Both the position numbers and the translations under genes were made by a program. Shown here piece after piece: positions 38,231-47,006 of a DNA stretch of 64,000 bases (within the stretch, counting starts at the first letter, position 1; each line of letters begins with the position of its first letter). This stretch comes from Paractinoplanes abujensis (GTDB taxonomy: Bacteria; Actinomycetota; Actinomycetes; Mycobacteriales; Micromonosporaceae): NCBI RefSeq assembly GCF_014204895.1, contig NZ_JACHMF010000001.1, positions 4,960,001 through 5,024,000 of the forward strand, given 5' to 3'. The notes under the pieces are model-generated. The model was not told the DNA's origin. It searched no databases and worked only from the letters and a program-made list of their open reading frames with translations.

Positions 38231-38728
38231 TTAAAGCCGGACTGTTTCGTTCTCGCCCGCGTCCGGGGTCTTGCCGGTGACGGCGGCCTTGGCGTAGCCG
38301 AGCAGAGTGACGACCTTCGAGCTGTGCGCGGCCTCCCAGTACTCGGCCGTGTCCGCGTTCACCTTGACCAGCGTGAGGTTGGGGGTCTCGAGGCCGTCGG
38401 GGAACCACGCCTTGAGCGGCGCGCTCCACAGCTCCTTGGCCTTCGCCGGATCGTCCGTACGCACGGCCTCGCCCGCGAGCGAGATCCAGTTGTTCTGCTT
38501 CTGGTCGCTGAACGACACGTTCACCTGCGGATGCACGGCGATCTGCTCGACCAGGTCGGAGTCGGAGTACGCGAAGAACCACAGGTCGCCGTCGAACTCG
38601 ACGTCCTGCAGCGCCATCGGCCGGCTGACGTGCTTGCCGTCAGCCGTCATCGTGGTCAGCATGCAGATGCGCGCGTCCGCGATCATCTGCTTCACCTTGT
38701 CGCGGCGTTCCTGCTCAATGTCGGTCAT
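38231..38728 (-). CDS. pyridoxamine 5'-phosphate oxidase-like flavoprotein (stress protein 26 type)
   Basis: A 165-residue split-barrel flavin-binding protein: ARICMLTTMTADGKHVSRPM, DGDLWFFAYSDSDLVEQI and KQNNWISLAGEAV match general stress protein 26-like members, often binding FMN or F420. The reaction is unknown. ATG 38728 (MTDIEQERRD). It may run in one transcript with the upstream genes at 38763-40127. Confidence 0.82.
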   Translation of the reverse strand: MTDIEQERRDKVKQMIADARICMLTTMTADGKHVSRPMALQDVEFDGDLWFFAYSDSDLVEQIAVHPQVNVSFSDQKQNNWISLAGEAVRTDDPAKAKELWSAPLKAWFPDGLETPNLTLVKVNADTAEYWEAAHSSKVVTLLGYAKAAVTGKTPDAGENETVRL

Positions 38729-38762
38729 ACCCAGGTCGTTCCCGGCCCGGGACGGACCAAAC

Positions 38763-39251
38763 TCAGCCACCCATCGCGCGCCAGCGGGCCAGATTGTGCC
38801 GGGCGTCGACCAGGGCGTCGTGCCGGCCGGACATCGAGGGCAGCGCCGGGCGGCCCTTGTCGTCCCACAGCTGGCGCAGGTCCTTGGTGAAGCGGGGCAG
38901 GTCGCGCGGCAGGGCCGGCATCGCGCCCCAGAGCTGGGCCAGCGCCACGTGGTCGTACGCGGCGAACCAGGCCCACAGCTCGATCTGCTCGCCGCGGCCC
39001 GCGACCGGCTCGGTCAGGAAGGCGTAGAGGTCGTCACGGATCCGCTCGCGGGAACGCCACGCCTTGTCCGACGGCGAGGGCAGCTTGTCGAGCACGTTGC
39101 GCCGCACCCAGGGAATGGCGCGGCTGTCGTCGAACTCCGTGCTGACCGCGTAGAACTCGCGGCCGAACTCGTCGACGACACCGATCGAGACCAGGTCGAC
39201 CACGCGCCCGTCCTCGATGAACTCGCAGTCGTAGAAATAGCGGTAGACCAT
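38763..39251 (-). CDS. Rv2179c-like 3'-5' exoribonuclease
   Basis: A 163-residue DEDD-type nuclease: RYFYDCEFIEDGRVVDLVSIG carries the Asp/Glu pair, WAWFAAYDHVALAQLWG the second motif and HDALVDARHNLARW the last His-Asp motif. The start matches Rv2179c of M. tuberculosis, an RNase T-like enzyme shown to digest RNA 3' overhangs. I use ATG 39251 with AAGGA eight bases upstream. It lies behind the phosphotransferase gene at 39273. Confidence 0.87.
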   Translation of the reverse strand: MVYRYFYDCEFIEDGRVVDLVSIGVVDEFGREFYAVSTEFDDSRAIPWVRRNVLDKLPSPSDKAWRSRERIRDDLYAFLTEPVAGRGEQIELWAWFAAYDHVALAQLWGAMPALPRDLPRFTKDLRQLWDDKGRPALPSMSGRHDALVDARHNLARWRAMGG

Positions 39252-39272
39252 CGGGTCCATCCTTGCCCATCG

Positions 39273-40127
39273 TCAGCCGGGGGCCGACTCCAGGGCCTCC
39301 CGGGCGCGTCGCAGCCCCTGCGAGCAGCCCCGGCGGGCGGCCCGCTCGGCCTTGACGGCCCAGCGCAGGCGCAGCAGCACCGGCAGGGCCGCCTCCAGTT
39401 CGCCCGCCTCGACCGGCCCGGCCGCGAGGTAGCCGTCGAGCAGTTCGGCCGCCCGCGGCACTCCCCCCGCGTAGATGACGGCCGCGGCCACGTCGTAGAC
39501 CAGCGGGCCGACCCCGCTGGCCCCGCAGTCGAGCAGCCCGGCGCGGCCGGTGCCGGGGTCGAGCACGAAGACGCCGGGTGCCGGGTCGCCGTGCAGCACC
39601 CCGTACGTGAGGCGGTCGGTGATCGTCAGACGGGTGGCCGCGGCCGCCGCCTCCGTGACCGCGGCGCGCAGCCACGGCTCGGCGTCCAGGTGGGCCGCGC
39701 CGGCGTCGAGCGGCTGCCACGAGCGCAGCCCCGGGTGGTGAAAGCCCTGCAGGGCGCGATGCACGGCGCCGAGGCGATCACCCCACCACTGCTGGTCGAC
39801 CGGGTCACCGCCGTCCAGGCGCCGCCCGGGCACCCGGTGCAGCACGGCGAACGCCCCGGCCTCGGTCTGGGCGGTGAGGCTGCCCGAGAGCGTACGCACG
39901 GGTTCACCGGCCGCTATGTCCCGGGCGCGCAGGCGTTCGGTGGCGACCAGGCCGGCCTCCACCGGGAGCCGCGCGCCGGGGTCACAGAGGCGGACGACGT
40001 ACGTACGGGATCCGGCGGTCACCTCCCAGCCACGGGACAGCAGCACGTCGTCGAGGGCGGTGATCTCGCTGGGCACGAGATGCCACTCGTCCCGCAACGT
40101 CGATCGAAGAAGCTCGGCATCCGGCAC
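39273..40127 (-). CDS. aminoglycoside phosphotransferase-family kinase
   Basis: A 284-residue protein-kinase-like phosphotransferase. The catalytic loop is YGVLHGDPAPGVFVLD and the metal-binding motif LLDCGASGVGPLVYDVAAAV. The usual Asn in the loop (HGD-x4-N) appears as Val, so activity is uncertain. The C-terminus is rich in Arg and Ala. Small-molecule substrate unknown. Start GTG 40127; the Rv2179c-like gene follows 21 bases later. Confidence 0.78.
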   Translation of the reverse strand: MPDAELLRSTLRDEWHLVPSEITALDDVLLSRGWEVTAGSRTYVVRLCDPGARLPVEAGLVATERLRARDIAAGEPVRTLSGSLTAQTEAGAFAVLHRVPGRRLDGGDPVDQQWWGDRLGAVHRALQGFHHPGLRSWQPLDAGAAHLDAEPWLRAAVTEAAAAATRLTITDRLTYGVLHGDPAPGVFVLDPGTGRAGLLDCGASGVGPLVYDVAAAVIYAGGVPRAAELLDGYLAAGPVEAGELEAALPVLLRLRWAVKAERAARRGCSQGLRRAREALESAPG

Positions 40128-40394
40128 GGCGGGATTATCACGGCAGAAGAGGTAAATGCGACGGACTGGCTGGGCGATCCCCCCATGAGGCGATCACTCC
40201 GGAGCACTTTCACTCATGGCATTCAGGTGTTTACAGATAGCGACCAGCGCGACATGATCCTATGAGGCACCGGCGGTACGGGTGCTCCGAAATGGCGCCG
40301 GCGGGTTGCCGTGTGCTAAGAGTGATCGTTCGCGTCGTGGGGCCGGCGCGGCCACACTCGCCGACACGGCCCCCACCGGGGGAGGGATGACGCC
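40128..40394. other. divergent intergenic region before the Crp-type gene
   Basis: This 267-base gap separates the leftward phosphotransferase from the rightward Crp-type gene. Part of it (40140-40265) is less GC-rich (CATTCAGGTGTTTACAGATAGCG). I find no TGTGA-N6-TCACA site and no ORF. GGGGGAGGGATGACGCC just before GTG 40395 is the Crp ribosome-binding site. Confidence 0.4.
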
Positions 40395-41087
40395 GTGGAC
40401 CATCGCATGCCGGACAACGGCGACGCGCTGACCGGCGTGGAGATGTTCGCCGGCCTGGAGCCGGACGTCCGGCAACGGGTCATCGCCACGGCAGTCCCGC
40501 GTACGTACCGCAAAGGACAGATCATCTTCGTCGAGCACGACCCCGGCGAATCACTGATCATCCTCAAACGTGGCGCCGTGGCCATCTTCCGCACGGCCCC
40601 GACCGGGGAGCGCGCGGTGCTCACCGTGGTGCGCCCGCCCGACGTGCTGGGCGAGGTGTCCCTTCTGGACGCATCGGCCCGCAGCGCCTCGGCCGAGGCG
40701 ATCGAGGACTGCCAGGCGCTCACGCTGTCCCGGTCGGCCTTCATCGATCTGGTGCACGCCAACCCGCGCATCCTCGACGCGGTGATGCGCTCCGTGGGCG
40801 CGCTGATCCGCCGCCTGACCGAGCAGAACACCGATCACGTCTTCCTCGACCTGCCCGGCCGGGTGGCCAAGACGCTGGTGCGGCTGGCCGGTGAGAGTCA
40901 GGCCCCGATGATCACGATCGAGCTCAACCAGAGCCAGCTGGCCGAGATGGCGGGCGGCTCACGGCAGAGCGTGAATCAGGCGATCGGCTCGTTCGCCAGC
41001 CGCGGCTGGCTGCGCACCGAGGGCCGCCGCATCGTCGTCACCGCTCTACAGGCACTGCGGCGTCGAGCCGGGATGACAGCGGCTTAG
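40395..41087 (+). CDS. Crp/Fnr-family transcriptional regulator
   Basis: A 230-residue regulator. The cyclic-nucleotide-binding jelly roll (about 15-125) includes YRKGQIIFVEHDPGESLIILKRG and LGEVSLLDASARSASAEA; the C-terminal winged helix has LNQSQLAEMAGGSRQSVNQAI. The phosphate-binding cassette Arg-Ser pattern suggests cAMP or a related nucleotide. No FNR-type cysteines are present. GTG 40395. Its last 50 bases run antisense to the end of the PlsC gene. Confidence 0.9.
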   Translation: MDHRMPDNGDALTGVEMFAGLEPDVRQRVIATAVPRTYRKGQIIFVEHDPGESLIILKRGAVAIFRTAPTGERAVLTVVRPPDVLGEVSLLDASARSASAEAIEDCQALTLSRSAFIDLVHANPRILDAVMRSVGALIRRLTEQNTDHVFLDLPGRVAKTLVRLAGESQAPMITIELNQSQLAEMAGGSRQSVNQAIGSFASRGWLRTEGRRIVVTALQALRRRAGMTAA

Positions 41088-41745
41088 GTTTGACCGCGTA
41101 TTGATCCACATATTCGCGGCCGGACATCGCCATGAGCTCGAACATGATCTCGTCGGTGATGGCCCGTTCGACGAACCGGTCGCCCTTGGCCTGCGCGTAG
41201 CGGGAGAAGTCCAGCGGCGCGCCGAACCTCATCCGGACGCGCTTGACCTTGGGCATGAGGGTGCCGGTGGGCTGGATCTCGTCGGTGTTGAGCAGCGCGA
41301 CCGGCACCACCACGGCCCCGCTCTCCAGCACCAGGCGGGCCACGCCGGTCTTGCCGCGGTAGAGCCGGCCGTCGGGCGAGCGCGTGCCCTCCGGATAGAT
41401 GCCGGCCACCCCGCCCTCGCGCAGCACCCGCAGCAGTGTGTCCAGGGCCGCCTGGGCGGCTTTCCCGCCCGAACGGTCGACCGGGATCGTCCCCGTTCCG
41501 CTGAAGAACTGGCGCATGAGCCAGCCCTTGATCCCCTTGCCGGTGAAGTACTCCGCTTTGGCGACGAACGTCACCCTCCGGTCCACCACCAGGGGTGTGA
41601 AGATCGAATCGGAGAACGACAGATGGTTGCAGGCCAGGATCACCGGCCCGTTGCGGGGCAGGTGGGACAGGCCGCGCACATCGGGGCGGAAGAGAAGCTT
41701 GAGCACGGGCCCGAGGACCACGAACTTGAGCAGCCAGTAGAACAC
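41038..41745 (-). CDS. plsC: 1-acyl-sn-glycerol-3-phosphate acyltransferase
   Basis: A 235-residue PlsC-family enzyme: motif I NHLSFSDSIFTP (HX4D variant NHLSFSD), motif III YPEGTRSPDGRLYRGKTG, and a basic, hydrophobic N-terminus that attaches to the membrane. It acylates lysophosphatidate in phospholipid synthesis. Start GTG 41745. In position it corresponds to Rv2182c. The 3' end overlaps the Crp gene by 50 bases. Confidence 0.9.
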   Translation of the reverse strand: MFYWLLKFVVLGPVLKLLFRPDVRGLSHLPRNGPVILACNHLSFSDSIFTPLVVDRRVTFVAKAEYFTGKGIKGWLMRQFFSGTGTIPVDRSGGKAAQAALDTLLRVLREGGVAGIYPEGTRSPDGRLYRGKTGVARLVLESGAVVVPVALLNTDEIQPTGTLMPKVKRVRMRFGAPLDFSRYAQAKGDRFVERAITDEIMFELMAMSGREYVDQYAVKPKPLSSRLDAAVPVER

Positions 41746-41874
41746 GGTGTCCTTTCCGGGACGTCCGAGCGTCTAGGAAGCGTACGAAGCGGGACGGCGC
41801 GCCACAACGCACTCCCGCAGACTGTCCAAGACGTGTCACCATTCAAGGCACGGTCGGCGAGGGAGTGTGCAGGA

Positions 41875-42702
41875 GTGACAGCGGGTGGCGCCCGCCGCGG
41901 GCGGCGGGACAACGGGCTCGACGCGGCCGATTACGCGGTCGCGGGCGACGTGGATCCGCGCGTCGGCGAACACCTACTCGACGTGCTGGCGGCCGGTGGC
42001 ATCGCGGCCTATCTGCAGCCCACGGCCGATCTCAACCCCATTCTGCGCGCCACCACCCTGCCCGCGCGGCCGATCGACCGGCTCTACGTCGATCGCACCC
42101 ATCTCGACGCCGCCCGCGAGCATCTGCACAAGGTGACCGGGGGCGAGCCGCCCACTCCGGCCGCGCCGCCGCCCGCCGACCCGACCGCCGAGCCGTCGAG
42201 CGGCGTCGACATCGAGGCCGAGTGGGCCAAGATCGTCGCGGGGTTCCACACGACCGTCGACCCCACCGCCGCCCCCTGGCCGGCCTCCGAGGCCATCGAA
42301 CGCCCCAAGGAGCCACCGCGTACGGGTGGGCTCTCCAACGCCTCCGACTTCTCCGGCGTCTCGCTCAACCGGCGGCGCACCGACCCGCCCGCCGAGGATC
42401 CGTCGCTGCTCGACGGCCTCGACACGTTCGGCGCCGGCCTGCCCGGCGACGAGGACGAGGAGGAGCGGTACGTCCCGCCCCCGCCCCCGCCGCTCCCCCG
42501 CATCTCGAAATACGCGGTCATCGGCGTGCTGGGCGTGGTCGTCGGGTTCCTGCTCTTCCTGTTTCCGACGCTGATCCCGATCGACCGCGACTACGTGACG
42601 ATGCTCGGTTTCGCGGCGATCGTCGGCGGCGCCGTGATGCTGGTCTGGCGGCTGCGCTCCGGCGACGACGAGGACGATTTCGACGACGGCGCGGTCGTCT
42701 GA
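41875..42702 (+). CDS. membrane protein with DUF2007-like N-terminus
   Basis: A 275-residue protein. Residues ~20-85 (AGDVDPRVGEHLLDVLAAGG, then IAAYLQPT and LYVDRTHLDAAREHL) resemble the DUF2007/signal-transducing fold. A long acidic, Pro-rich middle follows, then two membrane segments near the C-terminus (YAVIGVLGVVVGFLLFLFP and MLGFAAIVGGAVMLVW) and an acidic end DDEDDFDD. Function unknown. GTG 41875 with GGGAG upstream. Confidence 0.72.
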   Translation: MTAGGARRGRRDNGLDAADYAVAGDVDPRVGEHLLDVLAAGGIAAYLQPTADLNPILRATTLPARPIDRLYVDRTHLDAAREHLHKVTGGEPPTPAAPPPADPTAEPSSGVDIEAEWAKIVAGFHTTVDPTAAPWPASEAIERPKEPPRTGGLSNASDFSGVSLNRRRTDPPAEDPSLLDGLDTFGAGLPGDEDEEERYVPPPPPPLPRISKYAVIGVLGVVVGFLLFLFPTLIPIDRDYVTMLGFAAIVGGAVMLVWRLRSGDDEDDFDDGAVV

Positions 42703-42772
42703 TCCGCGGTGTGAAATGTTCCATAGACCACCGTCGGTATATATATGGGTAGCCATCCGATAACCTTCGGTG

Positions 42773-44176
42773 ATGCTGCGCCAGAGTTCGCTGGTCGTCG
42801 TGGCCAACCGTCTTCCCCTCGATGACAACGTCGCGCCCGACGGGGCGTGTGAGTGGCGGCGAAGTCCCGGCGGCCTGGCCGGCGCGCTGCACGCGATCCT
42901 CGAACAGACCCCGGCGACGTGGGTGGGCTGGGCCGGCGGCACGGGTCAGGCCCGCGACCTGCCCGACATCGGCACGCTGCGGCTGCGCCCGGTCCCGCTC
43001 AGCGAGGAGGAGCTGCGCGGCTACTACGAGGGCTTCGCGAACTCGACGCTGTGGCCGCTCTATCACGACGCGGTCGAGCAGCCCGTCTTCGATCGCGAGT
43101 GGTGGCTGGCCTACCGCGCCGTCAACCGGCGTTTCGCCGAGGCCGCGGCCGAGGTGGCCGAGCCCGGCGCCACGGTCTGGGTGCAGGACTACCACCTGCA
43201 GCTCGTCCCCCAGCTGCTCCGCGAGCTGCGCCCCGACGTCCGGATCGGGTTCTTCCTGCACGTCCCGTTCCCCCCGCCCGAGCTGTTCATGCAGCTCCCG
43301 CGCCGGGTCGAGCTGCTGCGGGGCATGCTCGGGGCCGACCTCGTGGGCTTCCAGCGGCCCCAGGCGGCGCACAACGTCGCTCAGCTGGCGGCCAAGCTGC
43401 TGGGCGCGCACGGGGCCGACGACGCGATCATCCTGGACGACCGGGTGGTCCGGACGGGCGCGTTCCCCGTCTCGATCGACGTGGCCGAGATGCGGACGCT
43501 CAACGCCCGCCCGTACGTGGTGAATCAGGCCCACCAGCTGCGCCACGACCTCGGCGCGCACAAGCGGGTGCTGCTCAGCGTCGACCGGCTCGACTACACC
43601 AAGGGCATCGAGCACCGCCTCACGGCGTACTCGGAGCTGCTGCGCGACGGCCGCATCAAGGTCCGCGACACCGTGATGGTGCAGGTGGCCGTGCCCAGCC
43701 GGGAACAGGTGGAGAGCTATCGCGGGCTGCGCGACCGGATCGAGCGTGAGGTCGGGCGGATCAACGGCGAGTACGGCCGGGTCGGCGAGCCGGCGATCCA
43801 CTACCTGAACCAGCCGTTCGACCGGGCCGACCTGGCCGCGCTCTACCAGACCGCCGACGTCATGGTGGTGACCCCGCTGCGTGACGGCATGAACCTGGTC
43901 GCCAAGGAGTTCGTGGCGGCCCGGCGCGACGACAGCGGCGCCCTGGTGCTCAGCGAGTTCGCCGGGGCCGCGGCCGAGCTCTCCGACGCCTTCCTGGTCA
44001 ACCCGCACGACGTCGACGGGCTCAAGGAGACCCTGCTGCAGGCCCTGGCAGCCGCGCCCGAAGACCTGGCCACCCGGATGAAGGCAATGCGCGACCACAT
44101 CACGTCGCACGACATCCACGCCTGGGCCCGGGCCTACCTCACCGCGCTCGAGCAGTCCCAGGCCCTGGTGCCTTAG
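42773..44176 (+). CDS. otsA: trehalose-6-phosphate synthase
   Basis: A 467-residue GT20 enzyme: [12 protein letters not shown] start, [12 protein letters not shown], the [17 protein letters not shown] block, [25 protein letters not shown] and [15 protein letters not shown]. It joins UDP- or GDP-glucose to glucose 6-phosphate, giving trehalose phosphate for osmotic and dormancy protection. ATG 42773. The leader has an AT-rich TATATATATGGGTAG. No phosphatase gene (otsB) is adjacent. The stop overlaps the converging hydrolase gene by 4 bases. Confidence 0.94.
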   Translation: MLRQSSLVVVANRLPLDDNVAPDGACEWRRSPGGLAGALHAILEQTPATWVGWAGGTGQARDLPDIGTLRLRPVPLSEEELRGYYEGFANSTLWPLYHDAVEQPVFDREWWLAYRAVNRRFAEAAAEVAEPGATVWVQDYHLQLVPQLLRELRPDVRIGFFLHVPFPPPELFMQLPRRVELLRGMLGADLVGFQRPQAAHNVAQLAAKLLGAHGADDAIILDDRVVRTGAFPVSIDVAEMRTLNARPYVVNQAHQLRHDLGAHKRVLLSVDRLDYTKGIEHRLTAYSELLRDGRIKVRDTVMVQVAVPSREQVESYRGLRDRIEREVGRINGEYGRVGEPAIHYLNQPFDRADLAALYQTADVMVVTPLRDGMNLVAKEFVAARRDDSGALVLSEFAGAAAELSDAFLVNPHDVDGLKETLLQALAAAPEDLATRMKAMRDHITSHDIHAWARAYLTALEQSQALVP

Positions 44177-44946
44177 GTCTCCAGCTCCTTGCCCAGCCAG
44201 TCCAGGATCGCCGCGATCGGCTCGGCCCAGGCCGCCTCGAGCAGCAGCTCGTGGCCCATCCCGGGGAAGAGCAGCGGAGCGCCGCCGTAACGGGCGGCCG
44301 TGCGGTCCAGCGACGTGCGTGGCACGACCCGGTCGTCGGGGCTGCCCACCACCAGCACGGGCGGGTTACCGGCCGGCCGCGGCGCCGGGCCGTGCGTGAC
44401 CAGCTCGCGGCGGGGCCGGGCGTCGAGCCGGGCGATGATCTCGTCGGCCCGCTCACCGGGCATGTCCGGGCCGAAGAGCTGCTTGCGGTGCAGCCGCAGC
44501 CGGCCGCCGAAGAGCGCGGGCAGCGTGCCCAGCGGGTTGACCCGGAGCGCGGCCCCGAGGGCGGGCCAGCCGTCCATGACGGGTGCGGCCAGCACTGCCG
44601 CCCGGGCCGGATAACGACCCATCGCGTACGCCACCACGAGCGCGCCGGCCCCGTGCCCGACCAGCACCGTCTGGCGCGGCAGGGACGCCGCCACCTGCAC
44701 CACGTCGTGGGCCTGGGCCCGCAGGTCACCACCCGGGCGCGGGGTGAGGGCGTAGGCGGCGAAGCCACGGGCGGCGGCCGCGGGCATCCAGTGCTCGGCG
44801 AACGCCCACGCCCCGTGGCCCAGGCCGGGCACGAAGAGCAGCGGCGGCAGCTTGGCGTCGGTCTCCTCCGTCATCGAGACGACCTCGCGCTCGACCGGCG
44901 GCACGGGGTTCGTCCAGTCGTCGAAGCGCAGCAGCTCGGACCTCAC
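44173..44946 (-). CDS. alpha/beta hydrolase
   Basis: A 257-residue alpha/beta-hydrolase fold protein: oxyanion region LLFVPGLGHGAWAF, nucleophile elbow VLVGHGAGALVV with Gly in place of the usual Ser, VVGSPDDRVV and the His in FPGMGHELLL. The elbow reads G-H-G-A-G, so a normal catalytic serine is missing, and it may be inactive or non-hydrolytic. GTG 44946 lies in a GTGA overlap with the monooxygenase gene, so the two are coupled. Confidence 0.82.
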   Translation of the reverse strand: MRSELLRFDDWTNPVPPVEREVVSMTEETDAKLPPLLFVPGLGHGAWAFAEHWMPAAAARGFAAYALTPRPGGDLRAQAHDVVQVAASLPRQTVLVGHGAGALVVAYAMGRYPARAAVLAAPVMDGWPALGAALRVNPLGTLPALFGGRLRLHRKQLFGPDMPGERADEIIARLDARPRRELVTHGPAPRPAGNPPVLVVGSPDDRVVPRTSLDRTAARYGGAPLLFPGMGHELLLEAAWAEPIAAILDWLGKELET

Positions 44947-46286
44947 CGGGCGGGCTCCATCTCGTGCAGGAGCCCCTCGACGGCTCGCAGATAGTCGGCG
45001 TGGTCGACCTCGAACCAGTGCCGCGGCCCGGGCACCACCCGTCGCCGCGACCAGCTCGCGACCGGCCGGGTCGACTCCTTCTGCTGGACGGCCGTGGCCC
45101 GCTCGGGGTCGGTCCGGCGCAGCCGCAGCCACCGCGCGACAGCCACGCTCTGCCAGTGCGCGATCGGGAACAGCCCGAAGTCGGCCTGCACCAGCCCGAC
45201 CACGGCCAGCGTGGGGTGCTGCCGGGCGAAGGCGTGCAGGTGCAGGTCGGGGCGGCCGTCCTCGCCGGTGCCGAGCAGCTCGGGGGCGAGGAACTCGAAG
45301 CGCGGCCGGTAGCCGGTGGCGGTGATCACCAGGTCGGGCTCGATCCGGCGCCCGTCGGCCAGCACGGCCTCGGCCCCGTCGAAGCTCGTCACGTCGGGCA
45401 CCGGAGTGATCCGCCCGTGGCCCAGATGGAGCGGGAGCTGGCTGTTGACGACCGGATGGCTTTCGTACGGGCGGTGGTCGGGCTCCTGCAGGCCGTAGCG
45501 GGTCAGGTCGCCGGTGGTCAGCGCGAGCGCGCGGCGATAGAGCCACTGACGCAGGCGCAGCGGCAGGCCGAGCTGGAGCATGCGGTCGTTGACCTGGTCG
45601 GCCGGGCGGCCCAGCACGTACTTGGGGGCGTACCAGTAGCCGCGCCGCGTCGAGTGCCAGACCGTGCTCGCCTGCTGGGCCGCCTCGACGGCGATGTCGC
45701 AGCCCGTGTTGCCGCCACCGATCACCAGCACCTTGCGTTTGCGCAGCTGGGCCGGGTCCTTCAACGTGGCCGAGTGGATGAGCTGGCCGCTGAAGTCGCC
45801 GGGGATCTTCGGCTTGAGCGGCGCCCAGTTGTGGCCGTTGGCCACCACGACACCCGCGTACCGCTGCACCCGGGACGACCCGCCGCCGGTGGACTGGGTG
45901 GTCACGTCCCAACGGCCGTCGCCGACCGGCACGACCGAGACGACCTCGGTGCCGAACCAGACGTCGCGCTCCAGGTCGAAATGCCGGGAATAGCGCTCCA
46001 GGTAGGACAACACCTGGCGGTGGCCCGGAAAGTCGGGCCACGCGTCGGGCATCGGGAAGTCGGGGAACTCGGTCAGCGGCCGCGACGTGACCAGATGGGT
46101 GCCCGCGAAGACCGGGCTGCGGTCGTGCCGCCAGTTCCACGCGCCGCCCACCGACGTCTCCCGCTCGTAGCAGTCGACCTCGAAGCCGTGCTCGCGCAGG
46201 TTCTTGATCGCGGCGAGACCGCTGGCCCCGGCCCCGATGACACACACGGCGTCACGGCGGTCGGCGATGTCGGGGGTGTCGGGCAC
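44943..46286 (-). CDS. flavin-containing monooxygenase-like protein
   Basis: A 447-residue two-dinucleotide-domain flavoprotein: FAD site VCVIGAGASGLAAIKNL (about 14-30), FPGHRQVLSYLERY as the FMO/BVMO signature region, and NADPH site VLVIGGGNTGCDIAVEAA; LVITATGYRPRFEFL closes the second FAD segment. It should oxygenate N, S or ketone groups of an unknown substrate. Start GTG 46286. Coupled with the downstream hydrolase, which could act on its ester product. Confidence 0.87.
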   Translation of the reverse strand: MPDTPDIADRRDAVCVIGAGASGLAAIKNLREHGFEVDCYERETSVGGAWNWRHDRSPVFAGTHLVTSRPLTEFPDFPMPDAWPDFPGHRQVLSYLERYSRHFDLERDVWFGTEVVSVVPVGDGRWDVTTQSTGGGSSRVQRYAGVVVANGHNWAPLKPKIPGDFSGQLIHSATLKDPAQLRKRKVLVIGGGNTGCDIAVEAAQQASTVWHSTRRGYWYAPKYVLGRPADQVNDRMLQLGLPLRLRQWLYRRALALTTGDLTRYGLQEPDHRPYESHPVVNSQLPLHLGHGRITPVPDVTSFDGAEAVLADGRRIEPDLVITATGYRPRFEFLAPELLGTGEDGRPDLHLHAFARQHPTLAVVGLVQADFGLFPIAHWQSVAVARWLRLRRTDPERATAVQQKESTRPVASWSRRRVVPGPRHWFEVDHADYLRAVEGLLHEMEPAR

Positions 46287-46312
46287 CCGGCGATATTGCC
46301 AGAACCCGAGGG

Positions 46313-46990
46313 TTACTCGGAAGGGAGTCTCAGGTCCACGACAACCGGGAGATGATCACTGGCGCGGCGGGCCCGGTCGGTGTCGACGACGTCGTACTTC
46401 TCGATCGCGACGTCCGGGGTGACGAAGATGCCGTCGATCCGCCGGTTGGGCAGGGTCGCCGGGAAGGTCGAAGGCGCTTCCCCGTACGAGGTGAAGCCGT
46501 CGGACACCGTACGCCAGGCACCACCGCCGGGGCCCTCGTTGAGGTCGGCCGCGGCGATCACCGGCCCCTCGATCCGGCCCAGCTCCTCCTTCCACAGCGC
46601 CGCCTGGTGGGGCCGCTCGGTGGGGTCGGTCGCCAGGTGGGACCCGGACACGGTGAAACTGCCACCCCGCACGGAACCGCGGGCGAACGCGGCGCCCCGC
46701 AGATGCCGGCCCGGGGTCAGCGGGTAGCGCATGCACCACGTGTCGTGCACCGCCACCCGCAAACTCACCAGCAGCAAATTGCCCAGCGAGGGCAGCCCCC
46801 CGGCCGCCACCACGAGGCCCAGGTCGTCGGCGAGGGCCGCGCACTTGTGCCGCCACCGGAACCGGCGCGGCGCCTCCTGCACGACCAGCACGTCGGGGGC
46901 CAGGTCACGGACCAGGCCGATCAGGGCGGCCCGGTCGTCCTTCAGGCCGTGGACGTTGTAACTGACGACCCGCAGGCCGGCGCCCGACAT
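46313..46990 (-). CDS. endonuclease/exonuclease/phosphatase-family protein
   Basis: A 225-residue EEP-fold protein: RVVSYNVHGLKDD, the acidic DVLVVQEAPRRFRW, GSHLATDPTERPHQ, IAAADLNEGPGG and the final RRASDHLPVVVDLRL, giving the catalytic Asn, Glu, His, Asp-Asn and Asp-His residues. It could be a nuclease or phosphoesterase. ATG 46990 has GGAGGT five bases upstream. It starts 16 bases after the glucokinase stop, so they share a transcript. Confidence 0.87.
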   Translation of the reverse strand: MSGAGLRVVSYNVHGLKDDRAALIGLVRDLAPDVLVVQEAPRRFRWRHKCAALADDLGLVVAAGGLPSLGNLLLVSLRVAVHDTWCMRYPLTPGRHLRGAAFARGSVRGGSFTVSGSHLATDPTERPHQAALWKEELGRIEGPVIAAADLNEGPGGGAWRTVSDGFTSYGEAPSTFPATLPNRRIDGIFVTPDVAIEKYDVVDTDRARRASDHLPVVVDLRLPSE

Positions 46991-47006
46991 GGTGACCTCC
47001 GCCGGT

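Noticed and set aside
42745..42772. Sigma-B-like promoter (GGGTA box) before otsA
   Set aside because: The GTTT element at the right spacing is missing; the AT-rich TATATATATGGG alone is not enough.
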